DNA of 64,000 bases, taken from positions 36,011-100,010 of the forward strand of contig NZ_JFCB01000028.1 in NCBI RefSeq assembly GCF_000725125.1, given 5' to 3'. Position 1 is the first letter of the stretch, and the number at the start of each line of letters is the position of its first letter. This DNA comes from Streptomyces toyocaensis. GTDB taxonomy: Bacteria; Actinomycetota; Actinomycetes; Streptomycetales; Streptomycetaceae. The position numbers and the translations under genes were made by a program. The notes under the pieces were generated by a model, which was given only the letters and a program-made list of their open reading frames with translations, did not search any database and was not told where the DNA came from. This document shows positions 8,038 through 16,932 of this stretch, piece by piece.

Positions 8038-8868
8038 TCAGCCGTCGTCGCGGACCGGTGCCGTGCCGGGCCGAGGCGGCACGTCGGTGAACCGGTGCCC
8101 GTGGTGGTCCAGGAGCCAGCGGCCGAACAGGGCGCCGCCGAAGATGACGAAGCCCACACCGATGAGCCAGGACTCGACGACGAGGACCACTCCGACGGTG
8201 CCGTAGCTGATCGCGTTGTCGACGATCAGCGGGGTGAAGACGGAGTAGGAGAAGCCCCGCAGGCCGATCAGGCCCGCCACGGTGGCGAGCGCGCCCGGCA
8301 GCAGATGCCGCCAGCGGACCTGCCCGCCCAGCAGGAAGTGCTGCCCCCACCAGAAGAACAGCACGCCGGTCACCAGCGAGAGGGTGATCCGCTCCGGCCC
8401 GTGCATGGCGTCGCGTGTCAGTACCTCCTGGTACAGGTACGCGGACAGGACGCACAGCCACGTCGTCTGGCGCCAGATCCGGTGCCACGGCCCCGGGGGC
8501 AGGTTCCACGTCCGCTCGTAGCCGTTCTGGACGCTCCCCCCGAACGGGATGCCGAACGCGGCGAGGGCCAGCACGCCCCAGACGCTGGTGGTGCCGATCA
8601 CCTCGCGCGGCGGGCTGATGATCTCCGCGAGGACGTGTGCGGACCGTCCGGACAGCCCCATGCCGTCCGCCAGCCAGGCCGCGAAACCGCCCCGCCCGAG
8701 CGGATCGGCGGCGGCGATGACGATCAGCAGGGGCGCCAGTGTGACCAGCGCGAGCGTGGCGAACCCCATGGCCCTGTGCATTAGCTCGAGGTCGCGGCCG
8801 CGCCGCAGCAGGGTGCCGGCGCCCAGCCACGCCCAGGCGCGGCGGAGCGCGCGCAGGTGACGCTTCAC
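8038..8868 (-). CDS. YihY/BrkB family membrane protein
   Basis: Integral membrane protein of 276 residues. GTG 8868 is chosen over the longer frame because AAGGAG stands 6 bases before it. About six hydrophobic spans are seen: MGFATLALVTLAPLLIVIAAA, VWGVLALAAFGIPFGG, TTWLCVLSAYLYQ, ITLSLVTGVLFFWWGQHFLL, GALATVAGLIGLRGFSYSVF, and GVVLVVESWLIGVGFVIFGGAL. The RAMGFATLALVTLAPLLIV segment followed by the YERTWNLP loop resembles the YihY/BrkB family (once misnamed ribonuclease BN), whose function is not settled. Both this gene and the VanW gene are on the minus strand but 181 bases apart, so co-transcription is uncertain. Confidence 0.8.
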   Translation of the reverse strand: MKRHLRALRRAWAWLGAGTLLRRGRDLELMHRAMGFATLALVTLAPLLIVIAAADPLGRGGFAAWLADGMGLSGRSAHVLAEIISPPREVIGTTSVWGVLALAAFGIPFGGSVQNGYERTWNLPPGPWHRIWRQTTWLCVLSAYLYQEVLTRDAMHGPERITLSLVTGVLFFWWGQHFLLGGQVRWRHLLPGALATVAGLIGLRGFSYSVFTPLIVDNAISYGTVGVVLVVESWLIGVGFVIFGGALFGRWLLDHHGHRFTDVPPRPGTAPVRDDG

Positions 8869-9081
8869 GGTGCGCTCCTTCGTGGACTCGCGTACCCCTG
8901 CCCGTGTCACGCGGCGGCAGATGCGGGCCCCGGGTGTCAGGCCCGGTGGCGGACGGCCTTCTCCAAGGTCACCGTTCGGCCCGGCCCCGAAACACGGGCT
9001 GGGCCGCGTGCGGCAACCGTGTCCGCCCGCCGGGTGACGCCGGGAGCCCGCCGGCCGCGCCTCCGGGTGGTGGCCGCCGCG

Positions 9082-11145
9082 TCACCCGCTGGGGCTGATG
9101 AGCAGCAGGGCGATGTCGTCGGAAGGACTGGGCGCGTGACGGATGAGGGTGTCGGCCAGGGAGTCGAGGTCCGTCGGGTCGCCGTGTTCGAGGAGCCCGG
9201 CGAGGGCCGCGACGGCGTCGTCGAAGTCCACCCCGGGGGCCTCGACCAGTCCGTCGGTGTAGAGGACCAGCACGCAGCCGGGCGGCAGGGGCACTTCCCG
9301 GACCGGGTAGCGGGAGTCCGGGTCGATGCCGAGCAGGAGGCCGGGGGAGACCTGCAGGAGTTCGGTGCGTCCGTCGGCGTGACGCAGCAGGGGCGGCGGA
9401 TGGCCGGCGGTTGCCACGCACCCGCGGCGTGTGGCGAGGTCGAGGTGGACGTAGACGCAGGAGGTGAACAGGCCCGGCTCGAGGTCGTTGAGCAGCCGGT
9501 TCGTGCCGGCCAGGACCTGGTCGGGGGACGAGCCCGCGGTGGCGTGGGCGTGTACGGCGGTGCGGACCTGCCCCATGAGCGCCGCGGCGTCCACGTTGTG
9601 GCCCTGCACGTCGCCGATGGTGGCGCCGGCGGTGCACTCGTCGAGGCGGATGAGGTCGTAGAAGTCCCCGCCGATCCCGAGACCGCGGGCCGCCGGGAGA
9701 TAGCGCGCGGCGACCCTCAGACCGGGGATGTCGGGGAGGGTGTGCGGCAGCAGGGCGGACTGGAGCCGGCGGGCGAGGTCGTGTTTGGCGTCGTAGAGGC
9801 GGGCGCGGTCCAGGGCCTGGCCGACCAGACCCGCGATGGAGGTCAGGACGGCGCGCTCGCCCGGGGGAAAGGCATGGGGCCTGCGGTAGGAGAGGAGCAG
9901 GGAGCCCCGGGGGCGGCCGGAGGCGATCAGCGGCAGGACGGCCCAGGCGGCCATCCCGTCCTCGTGCGCGATCGACGGATACTCCCGCTTCATGTCGGCG
10001 AACGTCGGGAAGAACGCCGGGACGCCGGTGGCCTGCACCCGGACGGCGGGGATGTCCGTGCTCAGGCGGGCGGAGTCGAAGCGCGTCATGAGCTCGGCGC
10101 TGTAGCCGCGGTGACCGAGGATCTTCAGGCGGCCGTCCTCGGTGGTCATCAGCACCATGCCCTGAGCGCCGAGAGCGGGCAGGAGCTGGTCGGCGGCCTG
10201 GTCCACCACGTCCTGGACGCCGGCGGCCTCGGTCAGCGTGGCGGCCAGCTGCATCAGGTGGTAGAGCAGCGTGGCGCGGCTGGGACCCGCGGCCGGCACG
10301 GACGGTGAGGACGGAGCGTCCTCGGCCGGGTCGGTGGGGGTGATGCGGACGCTCGTCCCGGAGGGGTCCGGGTACAGCTCGAAGGCCAGCCACGTCCGGG
10401 GCGGCCGCAGGACGGTGAAATGCTGCGGCTGACGGCTGACCAGCGCGGCCCGGTAGCGGTCCTCCACCTCGGGGACGTCCATCCACGGCAGCGCCTCCCA
10501 GGGCAGGGCGCCCACCAGGTCCCGCGGATCACGGCCGACGAGGTCGGCGCCGGCCGGGGTGATGAAGGTGATGCGGCCGTACGTGTCCAGCGCGCACGAC
10601 CCCCCGGGCAGGCGGTCGATGAAGGCCGTGGCGGCGGCCGCCTCGTCGGGTGGGACGATGCGCCCGGTCGTCAGGGGCACGGTCCGCGGCCGGTCCCCCG
10701 TCAGGGGCGGGCCGCCGCGCCCGGCGGTCTCCGCGAGGAGTACCCCCAGGCGGTCGCAGCCCGATGCGATCGCCTCGCGCTCGGCGCGACTCAGCTCCGG
10801 CGACCGGGTCCCGGACCACAGCAGCACCAGCCCGCCGTGCACCGTGCCGCCCGCGGTGAGCGGTGCGGCCGACAGCGCGAAGTCGTAGGGCAGCACGAGC
10901 GCCGGCCGTGGGTACCGGCGCGCCATCTCCTCCTGGTCCCCGATCCACACCAGACGCCGCTCCCGCACGGCCTCCGCCACCGGCATGGGGTCGGCCAGCG
11001 CCACCCGCCGCCACGGAACGGTGAATTCGTGCGGGACGCCCGCCACCATGACCAGCAGCAACGCGTCCTCGCCCGGCGGCAGCACGTACAGCAGCCCGCC
11101 GTACGCGCCGCTCTCCCGCACCACGGCGGCCATCGCGGTGTCCAT
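9082..11145 (-). CDS. GAF-PAS-GAF-SpoIIE (PP2C-type) phosphatase
   Basis: Cytosolic signalling protein of about 687 residues. ATG 11145 has GGAGC upstream; a GTG at 11163 is an alternative. Order: a GAF-like domain (about 1-150, GLLYVLPPGEDALLLVMVAGVP), a PAS domain (about 180-280, IDRLPGGSCALDTYGRITFITPAGADLVGR), a second GAF domain (about 300-450, LTEAAGVQDVVDQAADQLLPALGAQGMVLM). Then comes a SpoIIE-type PP2C phosphatase (about 465-687, LQSALLPHTLPDIPGLRVAARYLPAA ... GIGGDFYDLIRLD ... GDVQGHNVDAAALM ... LYTDGLVEAPG). The metal-binding Asp residues of the GGDFYD and GDVQGH motifs are present. Such proteins are anti-anti-sigma (RsbU-like) phosphatases in Streptomyces stress networks. No partner anti-sigma or STAS gene is adjacent. 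Confidence 0.9.
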   Translation of the reverse strand: MDTAMAAVVRESGAYGGLLYVLPPGEDALLLVMVAGVPHEFTVPWRRVALADPMPVAEAVRERRLVWIGDQEEMARRYPRPALVLPYDFALSAAPLTAGGTVHGGLVLLWSGTRSPELSRAEREAIASGCDRLGVLLAETAGRGGPPLTGDRPRTVPLTTGRIVPPDEAAAATAFIDRLPGGSCALDTYGRITFITPAGADLVGRDPRDLVGALPWEALPWMDVPEVEDRYRAALVSRQPQHFTVLRPPRTWLAFELYPDPSGTSVRITPTDPAEDAPSSPSVPAAGPSRATLLYHLMQLAATLTEAAGVQDVVDQAADQLLPALGAQGMVLMTTEDGRLKILGHRGYSAELMTRFDSARLSTDIPAVRVQATGVPAFFPTFADMKREYPSIAHEDGMAAWAVLPLIASGRPRGSLLLSYRRPHAFPPGERAVLTSIAGLVGQALDRARLYDAKHDLARRLQSALLPHTLPDIPGLRVAARYLPAARGLGIGGDFYDLIRLDECTAGATIGDVQGHNVDAAALMGQVRTAVHAHATAGSSPDQVLAGTNRLLNDLEPGLFTSCVYVHLDLATRRGCVATAGHPPPLLRHADGRTELLQVSPGLLLGIDPDSRYPVREVPLPPGCVLVLYTDGLVEAPGVDFDDAVAALAGLLEHGDPTDLDSLADTLIRHAPSPSDDIALLLISPSG

Positions 11146-11431
11146 CAGCGCTCCGGCCGCCACGCGACGTGCACAGCCGACACCGGCGGGACCGCGTCCC
11201 GCCCGTCACACCGAACACCGTGCATATGCCGGACATTACGCCCAACGTGCCGCGAAGGCATCCAGGCGACCGGGAGCGGTTCCGGCCCGGTCCGGCGTCC
11301 ACGGGCCCGCTACCGGCCCGGCCCGCCGACGGCCACCGTGTCCGAGCCGACCGTCACCCGTTCGCCCCGGGGGCACCGCAGAATCCGCGTCCGCGCGCCG
11401 TGCCGTCGGCGGCCCGGCGCGCGGACCGCCG

Positions 11432-13558
11432 TCACCCCACGGGCTCCGTCTCGGCCGCCGGGCCGGTGGTGGTGCTGTCCCGGCGGGACAGGGCGCTGGG
11501 CCACCACGCCGGCGGACCGATGTCGAGGACCAGGGCGGGCACGAGGAGCGAGCGCACCACGAGGGTGTCGAGCAGCACCCCGAAGGCCACGATGAACGCG
11601 ATCTGCACCAGGAACGCCAGGGGGATGACCATCAGGGCCGCGAACGTCGCGGCGAGCACCACTCCGGCCGAGGTGATCACCCCGCCGGTTGTGGTCAGCC
11701 CGCGCAGCACGCCCTGCCGGGTGCCGTGGACGAGTGCCTCCTCCCTGACCCGTGACATCAGGAAGATGTTGTAGTCGACGCCGAGGGCGACCAGGAACAC
11801 GAATCCGTACAGCGGCACGGACGCGTCCGTACCGCTGAATCCGAGCAGGTGCTCGAAGACGAGCGTCGACACACCGAGCGTCGCCAGGAAGTTGAGCGCC
11901 ACGGTCGCTACCAGCAGAACGGGTACCAGCAGGGAGCGCAGCAGGAGCACCAGGATCAGCAGGATGATGCCGAGGACCACCGGAACGATCAGCGCGCGGT
12001 CCTCGGCGGCGGTCTGCTGGGTGTCGTACTGCTGGGCGGTGTACCCGCCGACCAGCGCGTCGGCGCCGGGCACCGCGTGCAGGTTCTCGCGCAGCCGCTC
12101 GACGGTCCGCTTGGCGGCGTCGCTGTCCGCCGCGTCCTGCAGAGTGGCGTCGACGCGCACGCGCCCGTCGACGACCAGAGGCTCGCCGCCGCCCGGCCGT
12201 CCCGAGGCGGAGACGGCGTCGGCCGACGCCACGCCCTCGGTGTCCTTCGCCGCGGCCGTCACCTCGGCGGTCCGTCCGGCGTCGGCGATGATGACGGCGG
12301 GGTTGCCGGACCCGCCGGGGAAGTGCTCGCCGAGCGTCTTCTGGGCGGCCACCGAGGGCGCGTCGTTCACGAAGATCTCGTCGAGGGGTACGCCCTTGGC
12401 GGACAGGGAGGGGGAGAACGCCGCGAAGACGGCGAGGACCAGCGCGGTCAGCAGCCACACCCGGCGCGGCCGGCGGTCCACCGTCGCGGCGACCCGGCGC
12501 CACACCCCGTGGCCCTCCACGGCCGCGTCCGCCGCCTTCGGCCGTGAGGGCCAGTACGCGGCTCGGCCCAGCAGGGCCAGCACGGCCGGCAGGAAGGTGA
12601 GCGTCGACAGCACGGCGCACACGATGCCGATGGCGCCCACCGGGCCGAGGGCGCGGTTGTTCGTGAGGTCACTGGCGAGCAGGGCCAGCAGTGCGAGCGC
12701 CACGGTGGCCGCGCTCGCCGTGATGGCGCCGAAGGACCTGCGCACGGCCGTCACCGCGGCCGCGGCCCGGTCGCCACGCAGCGCGAGTTCCTCGCGGAAG
12801 CGTGCCGAGAGCAGCAGGGCGTAGTCGGTGGCGGCACCGATCACGAGGATGGACAGGATGCCTTGCACCTGGCCGTCCACCCGCACGACGTCCCGGTCCG
12901 CCAGCGCGTAGACGACGGCACAGGCGAGTCCCAGGGCGAAGACGGAACCGAGGATGATCACGAACGGCAGCAGCACGCTCCGGTAGACCAGCAGCAGGAT
13001 CAGCAGCACGGCGCCGAGCGCCACGCCGAGCAGCAGTCCGTCGACGCCGGCGAACGCGTCGGACAGATCCGCCTGGCTCGCCGCCGGACCGGCGATCCGG
13101 GCCGTGGCCGCCGGCACGTCGCCGGCCGCCTCCCGCACCTCGTCCAGGACGGCGGGCAGTTCCTCGCCCAGGTCGGGCTCCAGCTGCACGACGGCCTGCA
13201 TGGCCTTGCCGTCCTCGGAGACCAGCGCCGGCGAGGGGCGGCCGACCACACCGGTGGCGCCGGCGAGCGCGCCGACCGCCTCCGTGGCGGCCTGCCGCTG
13301 ACCGTCCTCGATCCCGGAGCCGTCGGCGGTCCAGACCACGACGGCGGGCAGTGTCTCGGACTGGTCGAACGCCTCACGCTCCTCGAGGACCTGGGTGGAC
13401 TCGGCGCTCTGCGGCAGGAAGGAGGCCTGGTCGTTGGTGGCCACCTCGCCCAGCTTTCCGGCGTACGGGCCGAGCGTCCCGCCCACTCCCAGCCAGACGA
13501 CCAACAGAGCCAGGGGCACGAGCCATCGGGCCCAGCGCGGTGCGTTCTTCATCAGCAT
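11432..13558 (-). CDS. MMPL/RND family transporter
   Basis: Inner-membrane exporter of about 708 residues. ATG 13558 (or 13552, MKNAPRW) is preferred to an upstream ATG at 13600 that lies inside the divergent operator. Two homologous halves each have one helix, a large extracytoplasmic loop and five further helices. First half: WLVPLALLVVWLGVGGTLG, loop about 35-170, then LLLGVALGAVLLILLLVYRSVLLPFVIILGSVFALGL. Second half begins at PRRVWLLTALVLAVFAAFSP. The family signature GAATDYALLLSARFREEL in helix 4 of half one and GVDYNIFLMSRVREEA in half two supply the conserved Asp-Tyr residues of proton-driven MMPL pumps. The divergent MarR gene at 13627 is its likely regulator. Confidence 0.93.
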   Translation of the reverse strand: MLMKNAPRWARWLVPLALLVVWLGVGGTLGPYAGKLGEVATNDQASFLPQSAESTQVLEEREAFDQSETLPAVVVWTADGSGIEDGQRQAATEAVGALAGATGVVGRPSPALVSEDGKAMQAVVQLEPDLGEELPAVLDEVREAAGDVPAATARIAGPAASQADLSDAFAGVDGLLLGVALGAVLLILLLVYRSVLLPFVIILGSVFALGLACAVVYALADRDVVRVDGQVQGILSILVIGAATDYALLLSARFREELALRGDRAAAAVTAVRRSFGAITASAATVALALLALLASDLTNNRALGPVGAIGIVCAVLSTLTFLPAVLALLGRAAYWPSRPKAADAAVEGHGVWRRVAATVDRRPRRVWLLTALVLAVFAAFSPSLSAKGVPLDEIFVNDAPSVAAQKTLGEHFPGGSGNPAVIIADAGRTAEVTAAAKDTEGVASADAVSASGRPGGGEPLVVDGRVRVDATLQDAADSDAAKRTVERLRENLHAVPGADALVGGYTAQQYDTQQTAAEDRALIVPVVLGIILLILVLLLRSLLVPVLLVATVALNFLATLGVSTLVFEHLLGFSGTDASVPLYGFVFLVALGVDYNIFLMSRVREEALVHGTRQGVLRGLTTTGGVITSAGVVLAATFAALMVIPLAFLVQIAFIVAFGVLLDTLVVRSLLVPALVLDIGPPAWWPSALSRRDSTTTGPAAETEPVG

Positions 13559-13590
13559 CCCAACGAACGGAAGAAGTGAGTCAACGGTAA

Positions 13591-13620
13591 AGTATCTCAA
13601 TCATTGAGTGATCTTATACT
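13591..13620 (+). promoter_or_regulatory. MarR-type operator/promoter between the MMPL and MarR genes
   Basis: The gap between the divergent genes holds the odd palindrome CTCAATCATTGAG (13596-13608), flanked by an outer inverted pair AGTAT (13591-13595) and ATACT (13616-13620). The right arm contains TATACT, a good -10 box ending 6 bases before the ATG of marR, so that transcript may be leaderless. A repressor bound here would block both genes. Confidence 0.6.
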
Positions 13621-13626
13621 GGGGGC

Positions 13627-14136
13627 ATGAGCGGTTCCGGTACCCCCTCGACACCTCTTCAGGGGCACGACCCGACGGGGTTGCAGTCCTTCGCCGTCCT
13701 GTTGCGCCGGATGAACGGCGAGTTCAACCGCATCGCCCACGACTTCGCACAGTCCCAGGGCCTTCACCTGACCGACGTGCAGGCGCTGATCGCGATCCTC
13801 GACGCGGACTCCGACCCCGAGGCGGGCGGCGAGCCGATGACGCCCGGACGCCTGCGCAAGCAGCTCAACCTCACCTCGGGCGCGGTGACCGCCTGCGTCG
13901 ACCGGCTGGAGCGGGCCGGCCACATCCGGCGCGTCCGGGCGGTCGACGACCGCCGCGTGGTGCACCTGCAGTACGCGGAGGCGGCCAGAAGCCTGGCCAG
14001 GGACTACTTCCGGCCGCTGGCCCGGAGCACCGACGCCGCGCGCGGCCGCTTCACCCCCGAGGAACTGCTGGTCATCGCGCGGTTCCTCACCGAGATGAAC
14101 CGGGAACTCGACCTGCTGCGGCGCGACCCGGGCTGA
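13627..14136 (+). CDS. MarR family transcriptional regulator
   Basis: DNA-binding repressor of 169 residues. The winged helix-turn-helix covers about 45-115: FNRIAHDFAQSQGLHLTDVQALIAIL, then MTPGRLRKQLNLTSGAVTACVDRLERAGHIRRVRAVDDRRVVHLQY. DRLERAGHIRR is the recognition helix and wing, with the usual D-R-R wing tip (DDRRV). The C-terminal helix (FTPEELLVIARFLTEMNRELDLL) serves for dimerisation. It is divergent from the MMPL transporter and shares the palindromic control region, the usual arrangement of a drug- or metabolite-responsive MarR with its efflux target. Only 6 bases separate the -10-like TATACT from the ATG. Confidence 0.93.
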   Translation: MSGSGTPSTPLQGHDPTGLQSFAVLLRRMNGEFNRIAHDFAQSQGLHLTDVQALIAILDADSDPEAGGEPMTPGRLRKQLNLTSGAVTACVDRLERAGHIRRVRAVDDRRVVHLQYAEAARSLARDYFRPLARSTDAARGRFTPEELLVIARFLTEMNRELDLLRRDPG

Positions 14137-14169
14137 AGCGGCCGCGGGGCACCGCGCACGCGAGCCCCG

Positions 14170-14466
14170 AGACATTGGCCAACCTGAGTTGTCGACGCTG
14201 AGTTTCGAGGTAGTGGGTGCAGCACATGTCGGCTTTCTCCCCATTCCGGATCGGGGTGTCTTCCTCCATGCGGTTAGCGCGGTCCGGGTCACCCGCGAAA
14301 AACGGCCAGTTGAAGGAAGTGGTCACCCAGGCGTCGTCAAAGAGGAGGATCTTGGCATGGTTGCTCCTGAGGCATGGCCGTAGGGCGGACTCCCGGGTTC
14401 CGCCCCCCATATATTCATCGAGCTGTTTCAGCGCCTCGTCAGTGGCCCCTCGCCGCGTACCGCACG
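14170..14466 (-). pseudogene. Remnant of a phospholipase-D-like (PLD/HKD) protein, C-terminal part
   Basis: An open stretch on the minus strand reads NHAKILLFDDAWVTTSFNW, which fits the second half-site of the PLD superfamily, HxKxxxxD followed by (G/T)SxN. His, Lys, Asp, Ser and Asn are all in register. Downstream, DPDRANRMEEDTPIRNGEKAD continues as in PLD-domain proteins of bacterial defence or repair loci. Upstream, only about 20 residues (TDEALKQLDEY) remain before an in-frame stop, so the N-terminal half-site and most of the gene are gone. The 3-prime end runs into the marR gene. The DNA is poorer in GC than its surroundings, which agrees with imported, decayed DNA. Confidence 0.6.
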
Positions 14467-14612
14467 CGAATCAACGACTCAGGGCACCAAGGGTGCGTGT
14501 GCCGAATGTGTCTCAAAGACGCCACGAAAACTGTTGATTTCCACGGTTAGCATCCAAGAGCGGGCGATGCTGTATGCCCGAACTGTCGGCCTTGAGGGAA
14601 GGGACGGACATC

Positions 14613-14975
14613 ATGCGTGTACGCCGGGCTCTCGTTGCGCTTGCGGCGGCACTACCACTGATCGGAGTCTCCGCAGGCTCGGCGTCTGCAGCCAGCGCAG
14701 CGAATAGCTATGAGATCATCGTTTGCAGCGAGGGTCTTTTCGGGAGCGCGAACGTCGTCGGCTACAACGAGAAGAACCAGCTCGTCCAGACCCCGGACTT
14801 CAAGCTCAACTGGAACGGTCCGTGCGGATACGCGCCCGACTACTGGTTCAAAGAGGACCAGATCGTCGAGATAAACGCCAGCGACTACTTCAACGTGTGG
14901 ACGTTCCACATGGACGTGCGGTACTGCAACGACAATTACAGCGCTACTCAGCGGGTCTGCATCCTTCCGTACTGA
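14613..14975 (+). CDS. Small secreted protein with four or more cysteines, unknown function
   Basis: Predicted exported protein of 120 residues, ATG 14613 after a purine-rich GGGACGGA stretch. Residues 1-27 are a clear signal peptide: RVRR, then ALVALAAALPLIGVSAGSASA, with an AxA-type cleavage site. The mature part (about 93 residues) has Cys residues in IIVCSEG, NGPCGYA, VRYCND and RVCILPY, which could form two disulfides. It also has many aromatic and Asn/Asp residues and no basic clusters. I do not recognise the family. Base composition and codon use (ATA, AAG, TAT, TTT) differ from the neighbours, and it sits beside a decayed PLD fragment, so recent acquisition is plausible. Confidence 0.7.
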   Translation: MRVRRALVALAAALPLIGVSAGSASAASAANSYEIIVCSEGLFGSANVVGYNEKNQLVQTPDFKLNWNGPCGYAPDYWFKEDQIVEINASDYFNVWTFHMDVRYCNDNYSATQRVCILPY

Positions 14976-15801
14976 TCAAGGCGTGTCGGTCGCCACCAGT
15001 CCCGCCGGTGGTGATCGGCACACCTCGGACGACAACCTTCGGTCACGCCCTACCCCCGGCAACGTCCCTCCTGGGGACTGAGCCGCCACATCCGGTCGGC
15101 GAGGACAGGCACACACCGGCGTTCGCGGACCCGGAGGACGCGATGGGTAAGGCCGCAGGGTCAGGTGGTGGACACCGCGACGCGCACGACAACGAGGCCG
15201 GTACCGCCCTTACCGGGCCTCCACCGCCGACATGCTCCGCCGCCCCGTCTGCGAACTCCTGCGTCTGCTGCAGGCCGAGCACGACGAGGCCGCAGCCCGC
15301 ACCGAGAACCCGCGCGAGCAGATCGGACGGCTCACCACCGCCCTCGGCGAGGCCGAGGCCCGCCTGGCCGAGCTCACCCCGACCCGGAACCAGCCGGTAC
15401 CGGAAACGGACTTGACGTCCTCTTGGACAGGGACTCGAGAGCAGAAGCACACCGAGGTGCGGCTACGGGGTACTCGCCAGCCCCTCGTCTGGAGATGCGG
15501 CGCATCGGGGAGGACGCGGCGGCATGAACCGGCACGGCGTCACACGGCCGCCCGGCCGTCGTCGTCCACCGGCAGGACCGACCCGTTGACGGTGCGACAG
15601 GACGGCCGCGGCCCGCTCCTCGGGCCGGGCCGGGCGGCCCGGCCCGACGGCGGGGGACGGGTGGCGCCGGGCCGTGCGCCGCCCCCCCGACGCCGCGCAC
15701 CACCGGGGTGCGACCGGGCCGCTGCCGGGACCGGTGAACACCGCGCCCGCCTGGGTGATCACCGGTGGCGGGGCCGAAACCCCGCTCATAGCTTCGGCTC
15801 C
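14976..15801 (+). other. 826-base region without a convincing gene
   Basis: Several open frames cross this stretch but none shows good codon bias together with a ribosome-binding site. The only protein-like signal is in one plus-strand frame at about 15232-15410. It reads as a coiled coil (LLRLLQAEHDEAAARTENPREQIGRLTTALGEAEARLAEL) that then degrades into random composition. It could be the relic of a small accessory protein of a mobile element, but this is a guess. The rest (15410-15790) is GC-rich filler leading to the beta-helix gene. Confidence 0.5.
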
Positions 15802-16863
15802 ATGAGCAAACGACACATCGCGTACCTCGCGTGCACCGCCGCGGTCGTGGCCGCCGGGCTCGGCGCCGCCCCGTCGGCCCACCGTCCGACCGTGCACCGG
15901 GTGGAGCCCGGGCAGTCGATCCAGAAGGCCGTCGACGCCGCCCGGCCGGGGGACACCGTCCTCCTCGCGCCCGGCACCTACAAGCAGAGCGTCTCCCTCA
16001 CCGAGCCGGACATCACCCTGCGCGGCCACGGCGCGGGTCGCACCGTCCTGGTGCCCGCGAAGAACGCCGGCAAGAGCGCCTGCGCCAAGGCGGGCAACGG
16101 CATCTGTGTCACCGGCAGCGACACCAAGCCCCTCCGGGACGTCACCGTGCGGTCGCTGACGGTCCGCGGTTTCGCCAAGAACGGGCTGTGGGCCACCGGG
16201 ACCGAGCGGCTGAGCGTCCGTCACGTCACGGCGGAGCGGAACGGCCAGTGGGGCATCGCCGGGGAACGCTCCGTCCGCAGCGTCGTCAGCCACAACGTCA
16301 CGCAGAACAACGGCGACGCGGGAATCTTCGTCGCCAACACCGTCGACACCGAGGAAGGCGCCCGGGACGCCGAGAAGACGGTGATCCGGCACAACACGAC
16401 CGCGGGCAACCGGGTCGGTGTCACCGTGCGCCGACTGCGGAACCTGAGCGTCACCCACAACGAGGCCACCGGCAACTGCGCCGCCGTGTTCGTGGTGGGC
16501 GACGAGTCCAAGCCTCGCGCCGGCCGGGTGGACGTGAAATGGAATCACATCCACGCCAACAACAAGCACTGCGCCAAGACACCGCGGCTGCCCTTCCTGC
16601 AGGGATCGGGCATCGTGCTCACCGGCGTCGAGGACACGGTGGTGGCCTTCAACCGGGTCGAGAACAACAAGGGCAGGTCCCCGTTGTCCGGCGGCATCGT
16701 CCTCTTCAGGAGCCTGGTCGGCACCCCCAGCGAGCGCAACGACGTCCGCGACAACCTGGTGACCGGCAACAGCCCGGCCGACCTGGCCAACCGCGACACC
16801 GCCAGGACCAACACGTTCAGCCGCAACACCTGCACGCTCTCCGAGCCCGCCGGCATGTGCTGA
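15802..16863 (+). CDS. Secreted right-handed parallel beta-helix repeat protein
   Basis: Exported protein of 353 residues with an N-terminal signal (MSKRHIAYLACTAAVVAAGLGAAPSA). The mature part opens with VEPGQSIQKAVDAARPGDTVLLAPGTYKQSVSLTEPDITLRGHG, the usual first turn of pectate-lyase-like beta-helices. Rungs follow with the pattern V-x-x-N-x-x-x-x-N, for example SVRHVTAERNGQWGI, VVSHNVTQNNGDAGIFV and VIRHNTTAGNRVGV. Such folds bind or cleave polysaccharide, but I see no certain catalytic set (no clear pectate lyase calcium site). A cysteine pair near the end (NTCTLSEPAGMC) may cap the helix. It lies next to the spore-pigment cluster on the opposite strand from most of it; a link is not shown. 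Confidence 0.85.
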   Translation: MSKRHIAYLACTAAVVAAGLGAAPSAHRPTVHRVEPGQSIQKAVDAARPGDTVLLAPGTYKQSVSLTEPDITLRGHGAGRTVLVPAKNAGKSACAKAGNGICVTGSDTKPLRDVTVRSLTVRGFAKNGLWATGTERLSVRHVTAERNGQWGIAGERSVRSVVSHNVTQNNGDAGIFVANTVDTEEGARDAEKTVIRHNTTAGNRVGVTVRRLRNLSVTHNEATGNCAAVFVVGDESKPRAGRVDVKWNHIHANNKHCAKTPRLPFLQGSGIVLTGVEDTVVAFNRVENNKGRSPLSGGIVLFRSLVGTPSERNDVRDNLVTGNSPADLANRDTARTNTFSRNTCTLSEPAGMC

Positions 16864-16932
16864 CCGACCCGACCCGACCCGAGCCGCCCCGACCCACCCA
16901 CCGACCGCACGACAGCAGAAGCGAGGCAACGG

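Noticed and set aside
15232..15801. N-terminal extension of the beta-helix protein
   Set aside because: A normal signal peptide starts at 15802; the upstream part is a coiled-coil-like stretch followed by random sequence.
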